A stretch of DNA of 59,245 nt from a virus. The notes beneath the pieces were generated by a model, which was given only the letters and a program-made list of their open reading frames with translations, ran no database searches and was not told the DNA's origin. How positions within the stretch are numbered: the stretch's first letter is position 1; the number at the start of each line of letters is the position of its first letter. The translations under genes were made by a program, and so were the position numbers. Location of the stretch: positions 1 through 59,245 of IMG/VR virus record IMGVR_UViG_3300021093_000083. One strand, given 5' to 3'. Below, one piece after another: positions 53,220 through 59,245 of the stretch.

Positions 53220-53247
53220 AAAACTTAAAGGGGGATAGGGAACTCTT

Positions 53248-56100
53248 ATGGCAGTACAAAATTTCAGAGTTAGAAATAGTGTTGATATTCTTGGTAATAG
53301 TTTAAACACTACTTCTACAACATTCAATTTAGTAGATTCTACGGTTACCACGTTAAACATCGGTGGAGCATCAACAAATATTAATATTGGTGCTACTACA
53401 GGTACACTTACATTTAAGAATCCAACTATAGTTGGTGCTAGTGCCTCCCAAAATTTATTTAATACCGTTGCAACAACATTAAACATTGGTGGTGCATCAA
53501 CTTCTTTAAATCTAGGTGCCACCACTGGAACAATAACAATTAACAATCCAACAATTGTTGGATCTCAGACAACACAAAATGTTTATAATACTGTTGCAAC
53601 TACAGTTAACGCTTTTGGTGCATCAACTACATTATCTGTAGGTAACTCTACTGGAACCATAACCCTGAGGCCAGGGACTGTGGTTGGATCAAATGCAACT
53701 CAAGTTCTTTATAATACTGTAGCTACTACTGTTAATGCATTTGGCGTTGCAGAAACAATATTACTAGGTGCAAATAATTTAGGTACTACAACCATCAGAA
53801 CTGCAACTACTGCAGTACAAAATGCTTTAACAGTTGGTTCTACTGCAACAGTAACAACTTCAACAACATCTCCTATTATTCAAGGTTCAACTGCAGCATC
53901 TGGACAGTTAACAATTAGATCAACGTCAAACGCCACTAAGGCGACCTCTGGCGTTCTTTTAACTGAAAACATCGCAAGTACTTCTGCAACCACTGGAACC
54001 CTTGTAGTGACCGGCGGCGTCGGTATTGGCGGTAATCTAAATGTAACTGGTGATATTACTGCTGACGGAGATATCTTTATTAAAGCAAAAGATGGTTCTG
54101 GAGGAACTATTACTTTGGGTCAGGGTGAGTCCGACTCAGTAAATATTCAAGCAGATATTAGCAGTAATATTTTACCAGATGTGAATAATTCCAAGAATAT
54201 TGGATCAAGTACTAAAAAATGGAAAGATATTTTTATCAGTGGAAATGCTGATTTAACAACTCTTCTTGTTTCTGGAAATTCTACATTAACAGGAAACCTA
54301 ATTGTTAATGGAAATACAACTATAGGAGATGCGTCTGGAGATACATTAACTGTCACTGCAACTCCAACAATTAATGCTGCAACTCAAATCAATAATACTC
54401 TTGCAGTTACTGGTGCGGTTACTCTTAGTGGTGCATCACCAACAATAACAAATGCAACTGCAGGTTCTACCGCTTCTATTTTCAATACTACAGTTCCAAC
54501 AATTAATATTGGTGGTGCTGCAACTTCTATTACAATAGGTGCTACTGGAGTTGGATCTGGTACTACAACTGTTAGAAATAACCTTACTGTTAATGGTGGA
54601 ACAACAAATGTTCAAGACATAAATGTAAATGGTGTTCTGTTACTTACAAGTCTACCATCATGGACTGCAAAGGTTATTAACCTTTATGATGTATCTCCTT
54701 CTACTGATGTAGATGTAGATGGTGGTGGAGTTAATCTAAAAGGCACTACTAATCATAGTATTTTATGGTACGACGCAACTGATGCATGGACTTCTACAGA
54801 ACACTTTGATCTTGCTACTGCTAAACAGTATAGAATCAATGGAACTTCTGTATTAACATCAACAACTCTTGGTAGTGGAGTTACGTCTTCTAGTTTAACA
54901 TCTCTAGGAACTCTAACTGGATTAACTGTTAGTGGAACTTCATCTTTTACAGGTCTAATAACAGCAAATGGAGGAGTAAGTGGCGCATTGACTGGTAATG
55001 CTTCTACCGCTACTGCTTTACAAACATCAAGAACAATAAATGGTATTTCATTTGATGGTACTGCAAACATATCATTCAGCACTACTGCAGTATCTGAAGG
55101 AACTAACCTTTATTATACTGATGAAAGAGTTGATGATAGAGTTTCATCTTTACTGGTTGGCGGCACTGGAGTTTCTGCATCTTATAATAATGTTGCCAAT
55201 TCACTAACATTATCATTAGATTTTACTGAATTTAATACTACAAGTATTACTGAAGGCACTAATCTTTACTATACACAAGCAAGATTTGATACTGCATTTA
55301 CTGATAAAACAACAACGAATCTAGCAGAAGGCACTAATTTATACTATACCCAAGAAAGATTTGATACTGCATTTGACGCTAAATCAACAACAGATATAAC
55401 GGAAGGAACTAATTTATATTATACAGATGAAAGAGTCGATGATAGAGTTGCGGCCCTAGTTATTGGTGGCACTGGAATTTCTGCCGGCTACAACGACGTG
55501 AGTGGTGCGTTAACATTGTCAATAGCCTTTACTGAATTTTCTACCACTAATATTGTTGAAGGCAATAAGTTATTCTATACACAAGCAAGATTTGATACTG
55601 CATTTGACGCTAAATCAACAACAGATCTAACGGAAGGCACTAATTTATACTACACTACTACAAGAGCAAATACTGATATTGATGAAAGAGTTACTAAAAG
55701 TTTTGTTGAAGATTTAGAAATATCTTACACGTCTCTTAGTAACAAACCAGCAATCCCAACATCTGGCGTAGATTTTGACCCAGTTGGAACAGATAATTCA
55801 ACTGATGTGACTTTATCTGGAGCATATAATTATCTAACAATTGCTGGACAAGTAATTACTATGGGTCAAGTTGATGCGACCACTGATATTTCTGGACTAT
55901 CTACAGTTGCAACTAGTGGATCATATAATGATTTAACTAGCATACCAACTGCTTTTACTGCTGATAGAATTGCAAATACTGCTGCACCAGCTTCAGCTAC
56001 ATCAACAGGAACTGCAGGTGAAATCAGATATGATTCCGATTATTTGTATATTTGTATTGCAACTGATACTTGGAAAAGATCTGAATTATCAACTTGGTGA
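53248..56100 (+). CDS. second tail fibre protein, 950 aa
   Basis: It starts MAVQNFRVRNSVDILGNSL and has four early repeats of STTFNLVDSTVTTLNIGGAS type (residues about 20-185), shared with the end part of the upstream fibre. A DDKN-like cassette (about 450-560) precedes repeats of GTNLYYTDERVDDRVSSLL and GTNLYYTQARFDTAF (about 610-810), a module widespread in phage fibres. The C-terminus TAGEIRYDSDYLYICIATDT and onward to WKRSELSTW is a conserved fibre end in cyanophages. It lies 28 bases after the larger fibre gene, with a GGGGGA stretch upstream. It is probably a short or accessory fibre. Receptor contact is inferred. Confidence 0.85.
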   Translation: MAVQNFRVRNSVDILGNSLNTTSTTFNLVDSTVTTLNIGGASTNINIGATTGTLTFKNPTIVGASASQNLFNTVATTLNIGGASTSLNLGATTGTITINNPTIVGSQTTQNVYNTVATTVNAFGASTTLSVGNSTGTITLRPGTVVGSNATQVLYNTVATTVNAFGVAETILLGANNLGTTTIRTATTAVQNALTVGSTATVTTSTTSPIIQGSTAASGQLTIRSTSNATKATSGVLLTENIASTSATTGTLVVTGGVGIGGNLNVTGDITADGDIFIKAKDGSGGTITLGQGESDSVNIQADISSNILPDVNNSKNIGSSTKKWKDIFISGNADLTTLLVSGNSTLTGNLIVNGNTTIGDASGDTLTVTATPTINAATQINNTLAVTGAVTLSGASPTITNATAGSTASIFNTTVPTINIGGAATSITIGATGVGSGTTTVRNNLTVNGGTTNVQDINVNGVLLLTSLPSWTAKVINLYDVSPSTDVDVDGGGVNLKGTTNHSILWYDATDAWTSTEHFDLATAKQYRINGTSVLTSTTLGSGVTSSSLTSLGTLTGLTVSGTSSFTGLITANGGVSGALTGNASTATALQTSRTINGISFDGTANISFSTTAVSEGTNLYYTDERVDDRVSSLLVGGTGVSASYNNVANSLTLSLDFTEFNTTSITEGTNLYYTQARFDTAFTDKTTTNLAEGTNLYYTQERFDTAFDAKSTTDITEGTNLYYTDERVDDRVAALVIGGTGISAGYNDVSGALTLSIAFTEFSTTNIVEGNKLFYTQARFDTAFDAKSTTDLTEGTNLYYTTTRANTDIDERVTKSFVEDLEISYTSLSNKPAIPTSGVDFDPVGTDNSTDVTLSGAYNYLTIAGQVITMGQVDATTDISGLSTVATSGSYNDLTSIPTAFTADRIANTAAPASATSTGTAGEIRYDSDYLYICIATDTWKRSELSTW
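54590..54930 (+). repeat. DDKNIELG-like cassette, copy 3 (divergent)
   Basis: This copy keeps NLTVNGGTTNVQDINVNG, VDGGGVNLKG, W(Y)DATDAWTSTE, ATAKQYRINGTSV and TTLGSGVTSSSLTSLG. It matches copies 1 and 2 of the upstream fibre gene and indicates exchange or duplication between adjacent fibres. Confidence 0.75.
55080..55670 (+). repeat. YYTDERVDDRV / YYTQARFDTAF repeats
   Basis: Six to seven units share EGTNLYYT: two with DERVDDRV followed by GGTGVSASYN or GGTGISAGYN, three with (Q)(A/E)RFDTAF, and a final TTRANTDIDERV. The GGTG-x-SA-x-YN element is a common fibre motif. Confidence 0.85.
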
Positions 56101-56119
56101 TAATAACTAGGAGGTAAAC

Positions 56120-56920
56120 ATGTCAACCGTAACATCAAAACAAGGATTGAAAGATTATTGTCTTAGAAGATTAGGAGCTCCTGTCATCGAGGTTAACGTA
56201 GCAGCTGCCCAGGTAGATGACGCAGTAGATTATACAATTGAAAAATTTTCTCAATTTGGATATGATGGAGTAACCAGAATGTATCTAAAACATGAAGTTA
56301 CTCAAGAAGAAATTGATAGAGCACAATCATTAGGAGAAGAAGTAACTTCTCCAGATGGAACAATACATCATGAAGGATCTGGATATATTGAAGTTCCAGA
56401 TTCCGTTATTGGTATTAATGGTATCTTTGATTTTGGTGATAAAAATGCAATGAGTTTTTTTGATATTAGATATCAAATTAGATTGAATGACTTGTATGAT
56501 TTCACATCAACATCATTCACTCATTATTACATTGTTATGCAACAACTATCTCAGATTGATTTTCTATTAGTTGGTAAAAAACCAGTTAGATTTACACAAT
56601 CTCAAAATAGATTGTATGTTGATATGGATTGGAAGAATGATATTGCTGTTGGACAGTTTTTAGTTATTGATTGTTTCAAAGCATTAAATCCAGAAGACTT
56701 TACTAAGATTTATAATCACTTGTGGGTTAAAGATTACTGCACTCAAATGATTAAAAGATATTGGGGACAGAACTTGATCAAGTATGAAGGTGTTCAGTTA
56801 CCTGGAGGGGTAACTCTAAATGGACCAAAAATTTATGATGATGCTGTGAATGAATTAGAAAAATTAGATAAACAGTTAAGAGATCAATACGAATTACCAC
56901 CATTAGACATGATCGGGTAA
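56120..56920 (+). CDS. gp13: neck protein gp13 (head completion), 266 aa
   Basis: The start is preceded by a strong AGGAGG ribosome site. The sequence has gp13-type features: an N-terminal helix (LKDYCLRRLGAPVIEVNVAA) followed by VDDAVDYTIEKFSQFGYDG, then HEGSGYIEVPDSVIGINGIF, a central DWKNDIAVGQFLVIDCFKAL and KDYCTQMIKRYWGQNLIKY. gp13 joins gp14 in the neck that closes the filled head and receives the tail. At 266 residues it is shorter than the 309 of T4 but normal for cyanophages. The C-terminal helix (NELEKLDKQLRDQYELPPL) may contact gp14. gp14 starts five bases downstream. Confidence 0.9.
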   Translation: MSTVTSKQGLKDYCLRRLGAPVIEVNVAAAQVDDAVDYTIEKFSQFGYDGVTRMYLKHEVTQEEIDRAQSLGEEVTSPDGTIHHEGSGYIEVPDSVIGINGIFDFGDKNAMSFFDIRYQIRLNDLYDFTSTSFTHYYIVMQQLSQIDFLLVGKKPVRFTQSQNRLYVDMDWKNDIAVGQFLVIDCFKALNPEDFTKIYNHLWVKDYCTQMIKRYWGQNLIKYEGVQLPGGVTLNGPKIYDDAVNELEKLDKQLRDQYELPPLDMIG

Positions 56921-56925
56921 CTAAC

Positions 56926-57822
56926 ATGGCAAGAAATCCTTACTTTACTCAAGGCACAACTTTGGAAAGAGGTCTATATGAAGACCTCGTTATAGAACAA
57001 ATAAAAATTTATGGTCAGGATGTAAAGTATGTTCCTAGAACTCTAGTAGATGAAGATATTTTATTCCGTGAGGATAGTATGTCAGAATTTACTGGAGCAT
57101 ACGAAGTTGAGATGTATGTTGCAAATATAGATGGTTTTCAGGGAGATGGAGATTTATATACAAAATTTGGAATTAGAGTTACAGATCAAGTTACATTTGT
57201 AGTTGCAAGAAAAAGATTTGAAGATGCTGTAGATGATAATACCAATCTTATAGTTGAAGGCAGACCTAATGAAGGAGATTTAATTTATTTTCCATTAACT
57301 CAAAAGTTGTTTGAAATTAAATATGTTGAGTATAAAAAACCATTCTATCAATTACAAAATCCATTAGGTGCTTTTGTATATGAACTTAAGTGTGAACTAT
57401 TTGAATATTCACATGAGGATTTTGAAACTGGTGATCCTGCAATTGATGAAGTTGAAACTGAATATGGAGTAGTTTCAAGTTATATTTTATTGCCAGGTGG
57501 AACTGGAAACTTTACAGTCGGAGAGACCGTCAGTAATAATGAAACACCAGCGGTAACTGCAGAAGTTGCTGCATGGAATCCAGCAACTAGAGAGTTAAAA
57601 ATATCTAGAAAATCTGGAGAGTTAAGTGCATCAGATGTATTAACTGGAGGTACAAGTGGAGCTTCTTGGACAGTATCTGCAAACTATTCTACTCAATCGT
57701 TTGAAACTGAAGAGATAGATTGGGCAATGAATAAATACTTTGAGGATCAAGGCAATCTTATTCTTGACTTTTCAGAAAACAATCCATTTGGTGAATATGG
57801 AGATATGGGAGGATCGTTCTAA
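56926..57822 (+). CDS. gp14: neck protein gp14 with an inserted module, 298 aa
   Basis: The protein starts MARNPYFTQGTTLERGLYED and has IEQIKIYGQDVKYVPRTLVD, DEDILFRED and GRPNEGDLIYFPLTQKLFEI, all typical of gp14. gp14 and gp13 form the T4 neck. T4 gp14 has 256 residues. Here about 64 residues (about 191-254) with GTGNFTVGETVSNN and AAWNPATRELKISRKSG interrupt the otherwise standard sequence, which resumes with EEIDWAMNKYFEDQGNLILD. The insert resembles a module within the giant baseplate protein. Its last base overlaps the ATG of gp15. Confidence 0.9.
   Translation: MARNPYFTQGTTLERGLYEDLVIEQIKIYGQDVKYVPRTLVDEDILFREDSMSEFTGAYEVEMYVANIDGFQGDGDLYTKFGIRVTDQVTFVVARKRFEDAVDDNTNLIVEGRPNEGDLIYFPLTQKLFEIKYVEYKKPFYQLQNPLGAFVYELKCELFEYSHEDFETGDPAIDEVETEYGVVSSYILLPGGTGNFTVGETVSNNETPAVTAEVAAWNPATRELKISRKSGELSASDVLTGGTSGASWTVSANYSTQSFETEEIDWAMNKYFEDQGNLILDFSENNPFGEYGDMGGSF
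57496..57687 (+). other. transplanted SWNP-type module inside gp14
   Basis: Residues about 191-254 align by eye with residues about 2308-2370 of the giant protein. Both start GTG-(N/V)-F-(T/S)-x-GET, both have A-x-V-x-(A/S)-(W/Y)-(N/D)-x-(A/S)-T-(R/K), K(I)S-x-(K/R)-SGE, and a (S/G)-G-A end after VLTGGTSG or IVTGNSSG. The bounds are approximate. Confidence 0.7.
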
Positions 57823-58625
57823 TGTTAGGCACTTATGTATATCACGAAATTATAAGAAAAACTATTATTGGTTTTGGAACTCTGTTCAATAATATTGAAC
57901 TGAGAAGATCTGCCGAAGATGGAACTATTCAAAGTATGAAAGTTCCTCTTGCTTATGGTCCAAAACAAAAGTTTTTATCAAGACTTAGACAACAACCAAA
58001 TCTTAATCAAAAAATTCAAATCACTTTACCAAGAATTTCTTTTGAGGTGAATGGTTTTTCTTACGATCCTTCAAGAAAAGTATCTCCTATTCAAACTATA
58101 AAATCTGTAGATCCTGCAGATAATACCAAAACTAAGAAACAGTTTATGCCTGTTCCTTATAATGTTGAATTTGAATTATCTGTTATTGCAAAAAATAATG
58201 ATGATGGTATTCAAATTCTTGAACAAATTCTACCCTATTTTCAACCATCATTTAACATTACTATAAATTTAATTAATGAGATGGGAGAAGTTAAAGATGT
58301 TCCTGTAGTTTTGAATTCAATTTCTTATGAAGATGATTATGAAGGCGATTTTGAAAAAAGAAGATCGATAATTTATAATCTAACATTTACAGCAAAGACT
58401 TATCTATACGGTCCAATTGCAGATCAAAAACTTATCAAAAAAGTACAAGCTGATACTTATACTACTGTAGATACAGTAGATGCTCCTAGACAAATTAGAT
58501 ATACTGTAACTCCAGATCCATTAGATGCGGATCCAGATGATGATTTTGGATTTAATGAAATATTCTCAGAGTTTACTGACAATAAAAAATATAATCCTGA
58601 AACTGGACAAGATGAAGATCTATGA
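57822..58625 (+). CDS. gp15: tail terminator / sheath stabiliser gp15, 267 aa
   Basis: The protein starts MLGTYVYHEIIRKTIIGFGT and contains LFNNIELRR, VPLAYGPKQKFLSRLRQQPN and QITLPRISFEVNGFSYDPSR, then PVPYNVEFELSVIAKNNDDG, ILPYFQPSFNITINLINEMG and DDYEGDFEKRRSIIYNLTFT. This is the gp15 pattern, and the length matches the 272 residues of T4. gp15 caps the tail tube and sheath and joins the tail to the neck. It starts on the last base of gp14's stop and its own stop overlaps gp16 as ATGA, so the three are translated together. The C-terminal 40 residues are acidic and probably flexible. Confidence 0.92.
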   Translation: MLGTYVYHEIIRKTIIGFGTLFNNIELRRSAEDGTIQSMKVPLAYGPKQKFLSRLRQQPNLNQKIQITLPRISFEVNGFSYDPSRKVSPIQTIKSVDPADNTKTKKQFMPVPYNVEFELSVIAKNNDDGIQILEQILPYFQPSFNITINLINEMGEVKDVPVVLNSISYEDDYEGDFEKRRSIIYNLTFTAKTYLYGPIADQKLIKKVQADTYTTVDTVDAPRQIRYTVTPDPLDADPDDDFGFNEIFSEFTDNKKYNPETGQDEDL

Positions 58626-59038
58626 GCACTTTTGATAAATTAGATGAGGTTTTTGATATGCCTTCTGAAATAATACAAACTGAAGATACTATAGAAAAAA
58701 ATACAGTTGACCCAAAGACAAAAGAAGATATAACAAAAGATTATGATTACACTAGAGGTCAACTCTATGATTTGATAGAAAAAGGCCAAGAAGCAATTCA
58801 AGGTGCATTAGATGTTGCACAAAATACAGACCATCCTAGAGCATATGAAGTTGCGATTCAAGGTATTAAAAATGTTGCAGACATAACAGATAAATTAATA
58901 GACCTTCAGAAAAAAATGAAAGATATTGATGAGAAACCTAGAAAGGGACCAACCAGTGTAACTAATGCCTTGTTTGTAGGTTCTACCGCAGAACTTCAAA
59001 AATTGATAAAACAACAAAAAGTCTCAGAAGATAAATAG
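58622..59038 (+). CDS. gp16: small terminase subunit gp16, 138 aa
   Basis: A mostly helical protein with an acidic N-terminal third, then DYDYTRGQLYDLIEKGQEAI and a central ALDVAQNTDHPRAYEVAIQG (His71-Pro-Arg-Ala-Tyr), the hallmark of T4-like gp16. A helix ITDKLIDLQKKMKDI and a basic region with TNALFVGSTAELQKLIKQ follow. gp16 forms a ring that recognises or regulates DNA packaging by the large terminase gp17. T4 gp16 is 164 residues, so this is a slightly short version. The large terminase would be expected beyond the window. The gene ends DK-stop in GATAAATAG, which doubles as a late-promoter motif. Confidence 0.88.
   Translation: MSTFDKLDEVFDMPSEIIQTEDTIEKNTVDPKTKEDITKDYDYTRGQLYDLIEKGQEAIQGALDVAQNTDHPRAYEVAIQGIKNVADITDKLIDLQKKMKDIDEKPRKGPTSVTNALFVGSTAELQKLIKQQKVSEDK
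59030..59037 (+). promoter_or_regulatory. late promoter candidate GATAAATA
   Basis: GATAAATA overlaps the end of gp16 in the same way as the motif at 6427-6434, including the DK-stop codons. It lies 32 bases before the ATG of the next gene, with TTTGGAG (59056-59062) as the ribosome site between them. Confidence 0.45.
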
Positions 59039-59068
59039 AATATAGGAAAAAAAATTTTGGAGCTTAAT

Positions 59069-59245
59069 ATGACCGTTCTCAATGTTATAAGTACAAATAG
59101 TATCGCTGCAGCTGGAACAGAATATCAACTTGTAAAAACTGGTGTCTACCGAGTTAGTGCTGCATCTGCATCTACTGTTACTTTTGGTAGTGGTCCTGCT
59201 ATCCAACTTTTTGCTGGTCAAGCAATTCTTCTAAAGGGTGCTAGT
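59069..59245 (+). CDS. start of a virion-type protein (truncated by window edge)
   Basis: ATG 59069 follows a good GGAG ribosome site (59058-59062). The frame stays open to the end of the window, giving 59 residues: MTVLNVISTNSIAAAGTEYQ, LVKTGVYRVSAASASTVTFG and QLFAGQAILLKGAS. The small-residue, strand-rich composition resembles minor structural proteins located between gp16 and gp17 or near the head genes of cyanophages. The antisense frame over the same bases is a shadow. The length and family cannot be judged from this fragment. Confidence 0.75.
   Translation, partial: MTVLNVISTNSIAAAGTEYQLVKTGVYRVSAASASTVTFGSGPAIQLFAGQAILLKGAS

Noticed and set aside
53230-53247. Shared leader element GGGGGATAGGGAACTCTT similar to 6440-6458
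   Set aside because: The partial resemblance between the two leaders is short and could be chance; not enough to call a regulatory element.

Overview
The window reads as the tail, baseplate and neck module of a T4-like contractile-tailed phage of marine picocyanobacteria (cyanomyovirus, Kyanoviridae type). Several things point this way. The T4 gene order 25-6-7-8, then a DUF4815-type protein, fibres, and 13-14-15-16 is recognisable. The sequence is AT-rich, with nearly all coding on one strand in tightly packed, often ATGA-overlapping genes. Small proteins typical of cyanophages are present, including a 47-residue basic protein and a PAAR tip. T4-type late promoter motifs (NATAAATA) sit at several gene junctions. 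No host genes, tRNAs, insertion sequences or CRISPR arrays were seen.

Region 1 (1-2326) holds small accessory genes separated by unusually structured non-coding DNA. It contains a 17-bp perfect palindrome, two sigma70-like promoters, a foldable RNA-sized segment, a G-rich block, an AT-only-armed palindrome, and four exact copies of TTTTCCACA, the sequence of the cyanobacterial DnaA box. It also encodes a small exported cysteine-containing protein and an AbrB/MazE-like protein.

Region 2 (2323-9197) carries a 2OG-Fe(II) oxygenase-like protein, a coiled-coil protein, a 680-residue structural protein of unknown fold, a PAAR spike tip, small cyanophage proteins, gp25 and gp6. Region 3 (9223-46962) is dominated by giant virion proteins: a 7,903-residue gp7-position protein, gp8, a 4,004-residue DUF4815-type protein, and two small helical proteins. 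The giant proteins are assembled from recurring modules: beta repeats, helical CKRD repeats, a YHYH domain, a seven-bladed RCC1 propeller, and a short strand-rich module that reappears in gp8 and gp14.

Region 4 (46965-56100) starts with a promoter-terminator-promoter cassette and carries two repeat-rich tail fibre genes of 2,053 and 950 residues. Region 5 (56120-59245) holds neck proteins gp13 and gp14, tail terminator gp15, the small terminase gp16 and the start of another gene. Together the genes would build the baseplate wedge and spike, the host-contacting fibres, the neck and the start of the packaging motor. The most unusual items are the giant mosaic gp7-like protein with an interrupted RCC1 propeller, the spread of one small module into gp14, and the origin-like cluster near the left end.
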